A stretch of 64,000 nt of DNA from Nonomuraea montanisoli. GTDB taxonomy: Bacteria > Actinomycetota > Actinomycetes > Streptosporangiales > Streptosporangiaceae. The DNA is taken from contig NZ_JABWGN010000011.1 in the NCBI RefSeq assembly GCF_013363975.1, forward strand, positions 123,588 to 187,587, written 5' to 3'. This document shows, one piece after another, positions 7,493 through 18,624 of this stretch. How positions within the stretch are numbered: position 1 is the stretch's first letter; the number at the start of each line of letters is the position of its first letter. The translations under genes were made by a program, and so were the position numbers. The notes beneath the pieces are model-generated. The model ran no database searches and was not told the origin of the DNA. It was given only the letters and a program-made list of their open reading frames with translations.

Positions 7493-9289
7493 TCAGCCGC
7501 TCGTACCGGCCGGGACCTCCACGGCGGGCTCTCCACCCTTCCCCCGCCCTGGAACGCCGTGCCAGCTGCTCCACAGCGCCGCGTACGAGCCCTCGGCGGC
7601 CACCAGCTCCTCGTGCGGGCCCAGCTCGGTGATCCGGCCGTCCTCCACCACCGCCACCCGGTCGGCGTCGTGGGCCGTGTAGAGGCGGTGGGCGATCGCG
7701 ATGACCGTACGCCCGTCCAGCACCGCGGCGAGCGAGCGCTCCAGGTGGCGGGCGGCGCGCGGGTCGATCAGCGACGTGGCCTCGTCGAGCACCAGCGTGT
7801 GCGGGTCGGCCAGCACCAGGCGGGCCAGCGCGAGCTGCTGCGCGTGGGCGGGCGAGATCGCCGTGCCGCCGGAGCCGACGACCGTGTCGAGGCCGTCGGG
7901 CAGGGCGAGCACCCAGTCGAGCGCGTCCACCGCCGTGAGCGCGGCGCGCACGGCCTCGTCGTCGGCCTCGGGCCGGGCGATGAGCAGGTTGTCGCGCAGC
8001 GTGCCCTTGAACACGTGGTGCTCCTGGGTGACCAGCGCGACGTGCCCGCGCAGCTCGTCCAGCGGCAGCTCCACCAGCGGCACGCCGCCCACCGACACGG
8101 TGCCCTCGCGCGGCCCGTGGATGCCGGCCAGGAGCCTGCCGAGCGTGGACTTGCCCGCGCCCGACGGCCCCACCATGGCCAGCCGCTCGCCCGGCCGCAC
8201 GGTGAGGGACACGCCGTGCAGCACGTCGCGGCCCTCCCGATAGGCGTAGCGGACGTCGTCGGCCTCCATCAGCTCGCCGGAGGGCCGGACGCCGGAGGGG
8301 GCCCGGTCGTCGCGCACGTCGGCCACGCCGAGCAGCCTGGCCATGGCCGCCCCGCCCACCTGCAGCTCGTCGATCCACATGAGGAACCGGTCGAGCGGGT
8401 CGATGAGCTGCTGGGCGTACAGGGTGGCGGCGGTGACCTGCGCCAGCGTGACCTGGTCGTCGATGTAGAACAGCCCGCCGACGAGCAGCGTGGACACCAC
8501 CGGGATGACGTAGCCCAGCTCCACGGCCGGGAACCAGATCGTGCGCAGGCCGAGGGTGTAGCGCTCGGCGCCGAACGAACGGGCGATGTCGTGGTCGGTC
8601 CGCTGCCTGCGCCGCTCCTGCAGGCCGAGCGCCTCGACCGCCCGCGCGCCCTCCACGGTCTCGGCCAGGCCCTCGGTCATGTCGGCGTAGGCGGCGTTCT
8701 CGCGCAGGTAGCCGTCGCGGGCCCGCTTGAGGTACCAGCGGGTGGAGAACCACAGCAGCGGCGCGGCCACCAGCATCGGCAGCATGAGCATCGGCCCGAC
8801 CAGCACCAGCGCGCCGAGGGTGATCGCGAACGTGACGACCGCGATCAGCGTCTCGGGCACCGCGTGCCGCACGGTCCTGGACAGCGAGTCGACGTCGCGG
8901 GAGGTGCGGGTGATGAGGTCGCCGGAGCCGGCCCGCTCGACCGTCGAGAGCGGCAGGCCCAGCACCCGGTCGACGAACTCCTCGCGCAGCTCGGCCAGGA
9001 CCTTCTCGCCGAGCCGGGCCGAGGCCAGCACCGCGTACCGCACCAGCAGGCCCTGGACCAGCAGGAACGCGCCGATGCCGGCCGCGACCAGCCCCACGTT
9101 CACCGGGGCGCCCAGCTTGACGTCCTGGACGAGCCGGCCGAGCTGCCACGGCACGGCCAGCCCGGCGACGGCGGCCAGCCCGTGCAGGACGAGGGCGGTG
9201 GCGAGCCGGCGCGGGTACCTCAGCGTCAGCCGCCGGGCGTAGGCGCGCACCCGCGCCTGGTCGGCGACCGGCAGGATCTCGCGGGCCAT
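7493..9289 (-). CDS. ABC exporter half, catalytically competent NBD
   Basis: The 598-residue type IV ABC exporter has six membrane helices in the first 310 residues and a nucleotide-binding domain after about 335. Walker A (GPSGAGKST, 374-382), Walker B (LVLDEATS, near 499) and the H-loop (AHRL) are intact. The LSGGQ signature is replaced by ISPAHAQ at about 478. The partner gene immediately upstream has the opposite defects, so the two should form a heterodimer with one working and one dead ATP site. The start lies 2 bp after the partner's stop, with GGGGAGGA before it, so translation is probably coupled. The substrate is unknown. Confidence 0.9.
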   Translation of the reverse strand: MAREILPVADQARVRAYARRLTLRYPRRLATALVLHGLAAVAGLAVPWQLGRLVQDVKLGAPVNVGLVAAGIGAFLLVQGLLVRYAVLASARLGEKVLAELREEFVDRVLGLPLSTVERAGSGDLITRTSRDVDSLSRTVRHAVPETLIAVVTFAITLGALVLVGPMLMLPMLVAAPLLWFSTRWYLKRARDGYLRENAAYADMTEGLAETVEGARAVEALGLQERRRQRTDHDIARSFGAERYTLGLRTIWFPAVELGYVIPVVSTLLVGGLFYIDDQVTLAQVTAATLYAQQLIDPLDRFLMWIDELQVGGAAMARLLGVADVRDDRAPSGVRPSGELMEADDVRYAYREGRDVLHGVSLTVRPGERLAMVGPSGAGKSTLGRLLAGIHGPREGTVSVGGVPLVELPLDELRGHVALVTQEHHVFKGTLRDNLLIARPEADDEAVRAALTAVDALDWVLALPDGLDTVVGSGGTAISPAHAQQLALARLVLADPHTLVLDEATSLIDPRAARHLERSLAAVLDGRTVIAIAHRLYTAHDADRVAVVEDGRITELGPHEELVAAEGSYAALWSSWHGVPGRGKGGEPAVEVPAGTSG

Positions 9290-9291
9290 CG

Positions 9292-10980
9292 TCAGTCCTC
9301 CCCTCGGGTCACGGTGGCGGCGTAGGCGGGCGAGGACTCCAGGAGCTCCCGGTGGCTGCCCTCGGCGAGCACCCTGCCGTCCTCGACGTAGATCACGTGG
9401 TCGGTGCGGTCGAGCACCAGCGGGCTGGTCGTGCAGACCAGCGTCGTACGGCCGGCCCGCGCGCGGGTCAGCCGGTCGGCGATGCGGGCCTCGCTGTGGG
9501 CGTCCACGGCGCTGGTCGGCTCGACCAGGATGAGCACCTCAGGGTCGGCGACCAGGGCGCGGGCCAGCCGCAGCCGCTGCTGCTGACCGCCGGAGAACTC
9601 CCGGCCGCCCTCGGCCACCCGCGCCTCCAGCCCGTCGGGCAGGGCCTCGACGATGTCCTCGGCGCAGGCGGCGCGCAGCGCCCGGCGCACCTCGTCGTCG
9701 GACGCCCCGCCACGCACGTCCAGCTCGTCGCGGAGCCGGCCGGTGAACAGGCGGGCGCCGTTGTCGGCGACCAGGATGCGGGAGCGGACCTCCGCGATGG
9801 GCAGCTCGGCCAGGTCGGCCGTGCCGAAGGTGACGTCGCCCGCGGTGTAGCGGCCGAGCCGGTCGGCGATGGCGATCGCGTCCTCGGGCGCGGCGGCGGC
9901 CACGGCGGTGAGCGTGCCCGGCTGGAGGGTGACGCCGCTGAACGTGTCGCGCAGCACGCCGCCCGCGCTGGTGCCGGTGCCGCCGGACACCTCGGGCTCC
10001 ATCGCCAGGATGCGCACCACCCGGCGGGCGGCCACGTGGCCCTTGGTCAGCTTGTCGGCGGCCTCGGTGAGCGTGCGCATGGGACCGATCAGGAAGACCG
10101 CGTAGCCGTAGAAGGCGACGAGCTGGCCGGTGGAGATCTGCCCGCCGATCGCGAACGACGCGCCGACGCCGGTGACGGCCGCGATGAGCAGGCCCGGCAG
10201 CAGGATCTGCGCCCCTTCGAGCAGCGACTCGACCCCGGCCACGGAGACCCCCGCATGGCGGACGCGCTGCGACTCCTCGCGGTAGCGGTCGGCGAACACC
10301 CGCTCGCCGCCGATGCCGCGCAGCACCCGCAGGCCGGCCACGATGTCGGCGGCCCTGGTGGACAGCTCGCCGGTCAGGTCTCGCTGGGCCTTCTGCCGGC
10401 GGTGCAGCGGCCTTAACAGCGGCCCGACGGCCACGGCCATGAGCGGGACGCCGACCAGCACCATGAGCCCCAGCGGCAGCGAGGTCGAGATGAGGATCAC
10501 GGTCACGGTGACGATCGCCACGATCGAGCCGGTGCCGCGCAGCAGGATGTCCATGGAGTTGCCGATGTGCGCGATGTCGGAGTTGCCGACGCTGACGACC
10601 TCGCCGGTCGAGAGCCGCTTGGGCAGGGTCGCGCCGAGCCGGGCGGCCTGCCGGGCGGTCACCTGGACCGTGCGGTACGCGGCGGCCAGCCAGTTGTAGA
10701 CGGCCAGCCGGTGCCGCATGAGCCCGGTGTACGCCTGGAGCAGGCCGAGCCCGAGCAGGACCAGCGACCAGAGCACCAGCGAGCGGGCGTCCTCGGCGGT
10801 GACGGCGTCGACGCCCTTCCCGATCACCGCCGGCACGAGGGCCTGCACGAGCCACCAGACGGTGGCGAAGCCGATGCCGCCCAGCAGGGACGGCAACTGG
10901 CGGCGCGCGTTCCACCACAGGTAGTGGAGCGGGCCGCGGATGTCGGGCACGCCGGGATCGGCTTGAGGAAGGGAGCGCAT
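9292..10980 (-). CDS. ABC exporter half with degenerate NBD
   Basis: The 562-residue exporter half has a six-helix transmembrane domain (about 30-320) and an NBD that has lost its P-loop. Where GxxGxGKS should be (about 358-370) the sequence reads AVAAAAPEDAIA. Walker B is changed (LILVEPTS, Asp to Val), and the H-loop His is absent (CTTSP). The signature motif is perfect (FSGGQQQRL, 462 on). In the dimer this subunit lends its signature to the partner's Walker A. No clear Shine-Dalgarno sequence precedes the ATG. The inverted repeat at 10984-10995 lies just upstream. Confidence 0.9.
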   Translation of the reverse strand: MRSLPQADPGVPDIRGPLHYLWWNARRQLPSLLGGIGFATVWWLVQALVPAVIGKGVDAVTAEDARSLVLWSLVLLGLGLLQAYTGLMRHRLAVYNWLAAAYRTVQVTARQAARLGATLPKRLSTGEVVSVGNSDIAHIGNSMDILLRGTGSIVAIVTVTVILISTSLPLGLMVLVGVPLMAVAVGPLLRPLHRRQKAQRDLTGELSTRAADIVAGLRVLRGIGGERVFADRYREESQRVRHAGVSVAGVESLLEGAQILLPGLLIAAVTGVGASFAIGGQISTGQLVAFYGYAVFLIGPMRTLTEAADKLTKGHVAARRVVRILAMEPEVSGGTGTSAGGVLRDTFSGVTLQPGTLTAVAAAAPEDAIAIADRLGRYTAGDVTFGTADLAELPIAEVRSRILVADNGARLFTGRLRDELDVRGGASDDEVRRALRAACAEDIVEALPDGLEARVAEGGREFSGGQQQRLRLARALVADPEVLILVEPTSAVDAHSEARIADRLTRARAGRTTLVCTTSPLVLDRTDHVIYVEDGRVLAEGSHRELLESSPAYAATVTRGED

Positions 10981-10983
10981 GGC

Positions 10984-10995
10984 CAGTCAAGGTTG
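10984..10995. promoter_or_regulatory. Short inverted repeat GTCAA-gg-TTGAC
   Basis: This 12-bp inverted repeat sits 4 bp upstream of the ABC exporter ATG. Another GTCAAC occurs near 11062. It may be an operator; no regulator is assigned. Confidence 0.3.
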
Positions 10996-11102
10996 ACAAA
11001 CGTCCCGACAGCCCGGCAAACCATTTTCCGGCCCTGGAACGTCCCTCCCTGGGCCGTCATAGTCAACGGCTGTCCACCGGTGCGCCCGGCGTGGCGGTAG
11101 GC

Positions 11103-11108
11103 GAGAAT
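11103..11108 (+). promoter_or_regulatory. Possible leaderless -10 (GAGAAT)
   Basis: GAGAAT lies 8 nt before the GTG at 11117, which has no ribosome-binding site. Confidence 0.35.
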
Positions 11109-11116
11109 CGGTCTCT

Positions 11117-11752
11117 GTGAGGCACGGGTACACCAACAGCACGGTGGGCGACGGCGCGCTGGTCGTGAAGTGTTACGAGGGCCCCGAGGCGGAGGTCCGG
11201 CTGCGCACGGAGAGCAGGTTCCTGCGCCGGTTGAGGGGGCGTCTGCCGGTGCCGCGCATCCACAAGATCACGCCGACGAGCGTGACGACCCGTTTCGTGC
11301 CGGGGGCGCACGGCCAGGACCTCCTGGACGACGGCCGCGCCGCGGAGGTGCTGGGCGCCTGCGGGCGCGCCCTGGCCGGGATCCACCGGCTGGGGATCGT
11401 CCACGGCGACTACGGCCCGCAGAACATGCTGTTCGACCCGGAGACGTACGAGCCGGTGGCCATCCTCGACTGGGAGTGGGCGCACCCGGGCCCGCCGGTC
11501 GAGGACCTGTCGTGGTGCGAGTGGATCGTGCGCACGCACCACCCGGAGCACGTGGCGCTGCTGCCGCGCTTCTTCGACGCCTACCGCGAGGGGGGCGGCC
11601 TCGACGTGCCCGCGTGGGACGCGCGGCACGCGGCGATGCTGGCCCGCTGCCGCGACCTGCTGGACTTCACGGTCCGCCGGGAGCCGGGCGGCGGCGGTGA
11701 GAAGCTCTGGCGCGAGCGCCTCGACACCACCTCCGCCTGGACGGCGGCCTGA
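11117..11752 (+). CDS. Aminoglycoside phosphotransferase-fold kinase
   Basis: The 211-residue product is a compact member of the APH/choline kinase fold. The catalytic loop GIVHGDYGPQNMLF (about 93-106) gives the HGDxxxxN motif, and ILDWEWAHPG gives the metal-binding DxE/DWE motif. The N-terminal nucleotide-binding lobe is short, with a Lys in ALVVKCYEGPEAEVRLR. Small APH-like proteins of this kind are mostly of unknown substrate; a resistance role is not implied. It is divergent from the ABC exporter (137 bp between starts) and convergent with sdhB. Confidence 0.8.
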   Translation: MRHGYTNSTVGDGALVVKCYEGPEAEVRLRTESRFLRRLRGRLPVPRIHKITPTSVTTRFVPGAHGQDLLDDGRAAEVLGACGRALAGIHRLGIVHGDYGPQNMLFDPETYEPVAILDWEWAHPGPPVEDLSWCEWIVRTHHPEHVALLPRFFDAYREGGGLDVPAWDARHAAMLARCRDLLDFTVRREPGGGGEKLWRERLDTTSAWTAA

Positions 11753-11775
11753 CCCGGGGGCGCGCGGCCCCCGGG
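11753..11775. terminator. Bidirectional hairpin terminator
   Basis: A perfect 9-bp stem (11753-11761 with 11767-11775) has a 5-nt loop, between the convergent phosphotransferase and sdhB genes. Confidence 0.75.
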
Positions 11776-11787
11776 CACGGGGTACGG

Positions 11788-12524
11788 CTACTTCTTGTTG
11801 GCCTGGAGGTAGTCACTGTTCATGCGGGCGATCGTGTCCAGCGGGATGCCCTTGGGGCACACCGCGGTGCACTCGCCGGTGTTGGTGCAGCCGCCGAAGC
11901 CCTCCGCGTCCATCTGGTCCACCATGGCCTTGGCGCGGGTGACACGCTCCGGCTGGCCCTGGGGCAGCAGGCTCAGGTGGGTGATCTTGGCGGCGGTGAA
12001 GAGGGAGGCCGAGCCGTTCGGGCACGCCGCGACGCAGGCGCCGCAGCCGATGCAGGTTGCGGCGTCGAAGGCCGAGTCGGCGTCCTCCTTGCGCACCGGC
12101 ACGCTGTGCGCGTCCGGCGCCGAGCCGGCCGGCACCGAGACGAAGCCGCCGGCCTGGATGATGCGGTCGAACGCCGACCGGTCCACGACCAGGTCCTTGA
12201 CCACCGGGAACGGCGCGGCGCGCCACGGCTCGATGGTGATGGTGGCGCCGTCCTCGAAGTGGCGCATGTGGAGCTGGCAGGTCGTGGTGGCCCGCTGCTC
12301 GCCGTGCGCGACGCCGTTGATGACCATGCCGCACATGCCGCAGATGCCCTCGCGGCAGTCGTGGTCGAAGGCCACCGGGTCGTCGCCCTCGATGATCAGC
12401 CGCTCGTTGAGGACGTCCAGCATCTCCAGGAACGACATGTCGGGCGAGACGTCCTGGACCTTGTACGTCACCATGCGCCCGGCGTCGGCGGGGCCGCTCT
12501 GCCGCCAGACCTTCAAAGTCAGGT

Positions 12525-12528
<4 letters not shown>
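11788..12528 (-). CDS. sdhB: Succinate dehydrogenase Fe-S subunit (b558 type)
   Basis: The 246-residue electron-transfer subunit carries electrons from the flavoprotein to quinone. Cysteine sets for the three clusters are visible: CREGICGMCG with a later TTTC for [2Fe-2S]; CIGCGACVAACP for [4Fe-4S]; and CTNTGECTAVCPKG for [3Fe-4S]. The GTG start overlaps the sdhA stop as GTGA, so the pair is translationally coupled. An upstream in-frame start would add 29 residues read from inside sdhA and is rejected. It is last gene of sdhCAB. Confidence 0.94.
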
Positions 12529-14446
<1,918 letters not shown>

Positions 14447-14450
<4 letters not shown>

Positions 14451-15211
14451 TTCACGACTCCGAAGGTGATGGCGAGCGGCGGGGCGAGGAAGCCGACGAC
14501 GAGCACGGCCGACAGGAGGGAGGCGGTCGCGCGCAGCGCCTTGTAGCGGGCGCGGTTGGCCCAGCCGAGCGTCTGGAAGGCGCTCCAGACCCCGTGCCGC
14601 AGGTGCAGGCCCACCATGACGACGGCCACGAGGTAGAGCAGCGTCACCCACCAGCGCGACAGGTCGAACCCGGCGATCATCCGGTCGGCCGGGGCGGAGT
14701 CGAAGCCCTTGGGGTTGACCACGCCGAAGGTCAGGTCGAGCAGGTGCCAGACGACGAAGAGCGCGATGGTGATGCCGCCGTACCGCATGATGTGGGTGGC
14801 GTAGCCGCCGGCCTGCGACTTCTTGGCGACGTATTTCACCGGCCGTGCCTGCCTGGCCCGCCGGGCGAGGGAGATCGCGGCCCACATGTGCAGCACCACG
14901 GACGCGACCAGGACGATCTCCAGGATCGTCAGCACCGTCCGGTAGGGAGCGATGGGCTCCAGCAGGGTGCGCAGCGCGTGGGCGTAGTCGTTGAACGACT
15001 CGCGCCCGAGGAAGATCTTGAGGTTGCCCAGCATGTGCAGCAGCAGGAAGCCGACCATCACGGCGCCGGTGACGGCCATGACCGCCTTCTTGCCGTTGGA
15101 GGAGGCCATGAACGGACGCGGCTTCCGGCCCGCGGGCTTCTGCGCCGGTGGGGCGGACTTGGGGGAACTAACAGGCGCGGTGGCGGAACCGCGCTCTATC
15201 GTGGCAGTCAC
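14447..15211 (-). CDS. sdhC: Succinate dehydrogenase cytochrome b558 anchor
   Basis: The 254-residue membrane anchor of the b558 family (single large SdhC, no SdhD) has five predicted helices, at about 43-63, 95-118, 143-163, 188-206 and 228-248. Conserved His residues lie in HMLGNLKIF, LHMWAAISL, VVWHLLDL and LHLRHGVW, which fit two haem b groups. It anchors SdhAB and reduces menaquinone. First gene of sdhCAB; GTG start. A promoter (GTCCAA complement as -35, TAGCGT as -10) ends 8 nt upstream, and a LysR-type box lies between it and the divergent regulator. Confidence 0.92.
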
Positions 15212-15219
15212 GTTTCCTG

Positions 15220-15249
15220 ACGCTAGGTATGCAGGAATGATCCGTCCAA
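15220..15249 (-). promoter_or_regulatory. sdhCAB promoter (TTGGAC-18-TAGCGT)
   Basis: The minus strand reads TTGGAC (15249-15244), an 18-bp spacer, then TAGCGT (15225-15220), 8 nt before the sdhC GTG. AGGAAAC between them could also serve as a weak ribosome-binding site. Confidence 0.6.
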
Positions 15250-15269
15250 GTCATCACGGGCCTGGTTTC

Positions 15270-15286
15270 CATAGCCGCTGGCTATG
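15270..15286. promoter_or_regulatory. LysR-type operator palindrome (T-N11-A)
   Basis: CATAGCC-gct-GGCTATG is a perfect 7-bp-arm palindrome containing TAGCC...GGCTA, the T-N11-A signature of LysR binding sites. It lies between the divergent sdhC and lysR genes, about 20 bp upstream of the sdhC -35. Confidence 0.7.
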
Positions 15287-15346
15287 ATGTCTGCTTTGTA
15301 CGGCTAACCTGCGCGGTCCGGCGCGCGCCGGTGCGAGGAAAATCAC

Positions 15347-16276
15347 ATGCAGTTGCAGCAGCTCTCCTACTTCGTCGCGGTGGCCGAGACCAGGCACTTC
15401 ACCCAGGCGGCCGAGCGGATGCGGGTCGCCCAGCCCTCGCTCAGCAAGCAGATCAAGGCGCTGGAGGCCGACCTCGGCGCCCCGCTGTTCTCCCGGGCGC
15501 GCGGCAACGTCACGCTGACCGCCGCGGGCGAGGCGCTGCTGCCCCTGGCCCGCCGCATCCTGGCCGACGCCGAGACCGCCCGCCAGGAGGTCGCCGAGCT
15601 GGCCGGACTGCGCAAGGGCCGGGTGCGGCTCGGCGCGACCCCGTCGCTCTGCACCGGGCTGCTGGCCGACGCGCTGGCCCGCTTCCACCGCGACTACCCC
15701 GGCATCGAGCTGCTCGTCGAGGAGGGCGGCTCGCGTGACCTGGTCCGGGCGCTGGCCCGCGGGCAGATCGACCTGTCGCTGATCATCATGCCGCTGCAGG
15801 GCGACGACCCGGCCCTGGTCACCGAGGAGATCCTGCGGGAGAACCTGGTCGTGGTCACCTCCTCCCATGAGCCGCTGCGCAAGCCGTACCTGCGCATCGA
15901 GGACCTGCGCGGCCGGCCGATGGTGATGTTCCGGCGCGGCTACGACCTGCGCGAGGCCACGCTGGCCGCCTGCCGGCAGGCCGGCTTCGAGCCCCGGCTG
16001 GCCGTCCAGGGCGGCGAGATGGACGCGGTGCTGCGGTTCGTGGAGGCGGGGCTGGGCGTGGCGGTGGTGCCGTCGATGGTCCTGGACGGGCGTCCCGGGC
16101 TGGCCGCCACGCCGCTCGCGCCGCCGGGGCTCAGCCGTACGGTGGCGCTCGCGCACCGCAGGGACGTGGAGCCGACCAGGGCCGCGCAGGCGTTCCGCGC
16201 GACGCTCCTGGCGTTCGTGGTCGAGGCGGGGCAGGAGGGGACGCTTCCGCAAGGGGTGGAGCTCATCGCAGAATGA
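15347..16276 (+). CDS. LysR-family regulator divergent from sdhCAB
   Basis: The 309-residue protein has a LysR winged helix (1-60: FVAVAETRHFTQAAERMRVAQPSLSKQIKALE) and a periplasmic-binding-like effector domain (about 88-295). An ATG with GAGGAAAA eight bases ahead sets the start. The divergent layout and the palindrome at 15270-15286 make sdhCAB the likely target, and probably its own promoter as well. The effector is unknown; a TCA intermediate would be logical. It is followed after 36 bp by the REC-PP2C gene. Confidence 0.9.
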   Translation: MQLQQLSYFVAVAETRHFTQAAERMRVAQPSLSKQIKALEADLGAPLFSRARGNVTLTAAGEALLPLARRILADAETARQEVAELAGLRKGRVRLGATPSLCTGLLADALARFHRDYPGIELLVEEGGSRDLVRALARGQIDLSLIIMPLQGDDPALVTEEILRENLVVVTSSHEPLRKPYLRIEDLRGRPMVMFRRGYDLREATLAACRQAGFEPRLAVQGGEMDAVLRFVEAGLGVAVVPSMVLDGRPGLAATPLAPPGLSRTVALAHRRDVEPTRAAQAFRATLLAFVVEAGQEGTLPQGVELIAE

Positions 16277-16312
16277 GCTGCGACAGTCCTACTGCTGTGA
16301 AGAGGCCCACGT

Positions 16313-17449
16313 GTGACGGCATCCCTGACCGAACCTCTGACGCTGCTCCTCGTCGAGGACGACGACGGTGACGCCTTCCTGGTGGAGGAGCTGCTCAAGG
16401 AAGCGGAGGCGCCGCCGAGGATCATCTGGGTGCGCAGCCTCCGCGAGACCAGGCCGCGGCTCACCGGCGCGATCCAGTGCGTGCTGGTCGACCTGACGCT
16501 GCCGGACGCCTCGGGCCTGGAGGCGCTGCGCGAGGTGCTGCGGCTCGCGCCGCACGCGGCCGTGCTCGTGCTGACCGGCCTGCGCGACGCCCACGTGGGC
16601 GTCGCCGCGGTGCAGGCGGGCGCGCAGGACTACCTCGTCAAGCAGGACATCGACGCCCGGCTGCTGGCCCGGGCCATCCGCTACGCCATGGAGCGCAAGC
16701 GGGCCGACCTGGCCCAGCTCCGCCTGGTCGAGGCCGAGCTGATCGCCAAGGAGAACGCCCGGCTGGAGCGCGGCCTGCTGCCCGTCGCGCTGCTGCGCGG
16801 CGACCGGGTCGAGCAGTCCACCCGCTACCTGCCCGGCAACCAGGGCACGCTGCTCGGCGGCGACTTCCTCGACACCGTGCAGACCCCCGACGGCGCGATC
16901 AACGTGGTGATCGGCGACGTGTGCGGGCACGGCCCCGACGAGGCGGCCCTCGGCGTCGCGATGCGCATCGCCTGGCGCACGCTGGTCCTCGCCGGGCACA
17001 ACGGCGAGCGGCTGCTGCACACCCTCGACGCGCTGCTGCGGGCCGAGCGCAAGGCGCCGGAGATCTTCACGACGCTGTGCACGGCCACGATCACGCCCGA
17101 CCTGCGTCACGCCCGGATGCGGGTCGTCGGCCACCCGCCGCCGCTGCTGGTGCGCGACGGCGTGGTGGACGTGGTCGACGGCACGCCGTCCGGACCGCCG
17201 CTCGGCATCTTCTCCGACGCCGCGTGGAAGGTCATCGACGTCCCCCTCGGAGCGGAGTGGTCGATCATGCTCTACACCGACGGCCTCATCGAGGCCGCCC
17301 GGGGCGGCCATGACCGGCCGCTCGGCGTGGAGGGCCTGGTCGAGCTGGTACGCGAGCACGGCTCGATCGACCTCGACCGGCTCATCGAGCACGTGGGCAC
17401 GACCGACGACGACCTCGCCCTGCTGCTCGTGCGCGGGAGGGGCGCGTGA
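16313..17449 (+). CDS. Response regulator with PP2C (SpoIIE) phosphatase output
   Basis: The 378-residue protein has an N-terminal receiver (about 9-125: LLLVEDDDGDAF gives the acidic pair, VLVDLTLPDASG the phospho-acceptor Asp, and DYLVKQD the Lys). A short coiled linker follows, then a SpoIIE-type PP2C domain (about 160-375) with GGDFLD and GDVCGHGPDEAAL metal ligands and a final TDDDLALLLV. It should dephosphorylate a serine on an anti-sigma antagonist or similar, under control of the cognate kinase. The stop overlaps the kinase start (GTGA), so the two are co-translated. The GTG start has GAAGAGG upstream. Confidence 0.9.
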   Translation: MTASLTEPLTLLLVEDDDGDAFLVEELLKEAEAPPRIIWVRSLRETRPRLTGAIQCVLVDLTLPDASGLEALREVLRLAPHAAVLVLTGLRDAHVGVAAVQAGAQDYLVKQDIDARLLARAIRYAMERKRADLAQLRLVEAELIAKENARLERGLLPVALLRGDRVEQSTRYLPGNQGTLLGGDFLDTVQTPDGAINVVIGDVCGHGPDEAALGVAMRIAWRTLVLAGHNGERLLHTLDALLRAERKAPEIFTTLCTATITPDLRHARMRVVGHPPPLLVRDGVVDVVDGTPSGPPLGIFSDAAWKVIDVPLGAEWSIMLYTDGLIEAARGGHDRPLGVEGLVELVREHGSIDLDRLIEHVGTTDDDLALLLVRGRGA

Positions 17450-18624
17450 ACACCGGCGGGAGGATCCGGCCGCTGCCGTCGCTGCCCGCGCCCACCGGGT
17501 TCGGGCGCCTGCCGATGGGCCGCTGGTTCGCCGTCGTGGGCACGGCGTTCACGCTCGCGTTCGTGGTCGGGATCGTGCTCACGGCCATGCTCATCGAGCA
17601 GGTCCACGCCGCCCGGCCGCGCCCGGAGGTCGAGGTGCACCTGTCCCGGCTGTACGTGGCTCTCGTGGTGCTCCTGGTGCTCCTGCTGGCGGCCGGCGTG
17701 GTGCTGTTCCTCGTCGTGCGGTACGTGGTGCTCAAGCCCATCGCCAGCCTGGCCGAGCAGGTGCGCCGGGTGGCGGCCGGCGACTTCGACCACCGGCCGA
17801 GCGTCGAGCAGCCGGCGGAGCTGGCCGAGCTGTCCGGCCACGTCGACGCCATGCGCGAGCGCATCCTGGCCGCCTGGCGCAACGCCGAGGACCAGGCGGC
17901 CGAGCTGCGCCGCTCCAACGGCGAGCTGGAGCAGTTCGCCTACGTGGCCAGCCACGACCTCCAGGAGCCGCTGCGCAAGATCGCCAGCTTCACGCAGATG
18001 CTGGACCAGCGTTACGGCGACCGGCTCGACGAGCGCGCCAAGCAGTACATCCACTACGCGGTGGACGGGGCCAGGCGCATGCAGCTCCTCATCAACGACC
18101 TGCTCGACTTCTCCCGCGTGGGCCGGGTCAGCGGCGGGCGGACCCCCGTCGACGCCGGCGAGGCGCTGTCGGCGGCCCTCGACAACCTGTCGGCCACCCT
18201 GGAGGACGCCGGCGCGAGCGTCACCGCGGGCCCGCTCCCCCGCGTGCTCGGCAACAGGCTCCAGCTCACGCAGCTCTTCCAGAACCTGGTGGAGAACGCC
18301 GTCAAGTTCCGCGCGGACGATCCGCCCCGGGTCCGGATCGAGGCCGTGCGCCGGGACGGCATGTGGGAGTTCGCCTGCTCCGACAACGGCATCGGGATCG
18401 AGGGCAAGTACGCCGACCGGATCTTCCTGATCTTCCAGCGCCTGCACCCGCGCGACGTCTATCCGGGGACGGGCATCGGGCTGGCGCTCTGCCGCAAGAT
18501 CGTCGATTACCACGGCGGGCGGCTCTGGCTCGACGATGACGCCCCGGGGCCGGGCGCGACCTTCCGCTGGACCCTCCCCGCGGCCGGCGACCCGGCCCCG
18601 TCCGAGGACGGTGAGGACGCGTGA
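17446..18624 (+). CDS. Membrane sensor histidine kinase (HAMP, Cph1-like core)
   Basis: The 392-residue kinase has two membrane helices (about 24-47 and 66-90) with only a short loop between them, so there is almost no extracellular sensor. A HAMP linker (about 90-140), then HisKA with FAYVASHDLQEPLRKI (phospho-acceptor His), then HATPase with NLVENAVKF (N box), DNGIGI (G1) and GTGIGLALC (G2). The H-box sequence is of the phytochrome/Cph1 type, which pairs with single-domain Rcp1-like regulators. Such a regulator follows, overlapping this gene. Confidence 0.92.
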   Translation: MNTGGRIRPLPSLPAPTGFGRLPMGRWFAVVGTAFTLAFVVGIVLTAMLIEQVHAARPRPEVEVHLSRLYVALVVLLVLLLAAGVVLFLVVRYVVLKPIASLAEQVRRVAAGDFDHRPSVEQPAELAELSGHVDAMRERILAAWRNAEDQAAELRRSNGELEQFAYVASHDLQEPLRKIASFTQMLDQRYGDRLDERAKQYIHYAVDGARRMQLLINDLLDFSRVGRVSGGRTPVDAGEALSAALDNLSATLEDAGASVTAGPLPRVLGNRLQLTQLFQNLVENAVKFRADDPPRVRIEAVRRDGMWEFACSDNGIGIEGKYADRIFLIFQRLHPRDVYPGTGIGLALCRKIVDYHGGRLWLDDDAPGPGATFRWTLPAAGDPAPSEDGEDA

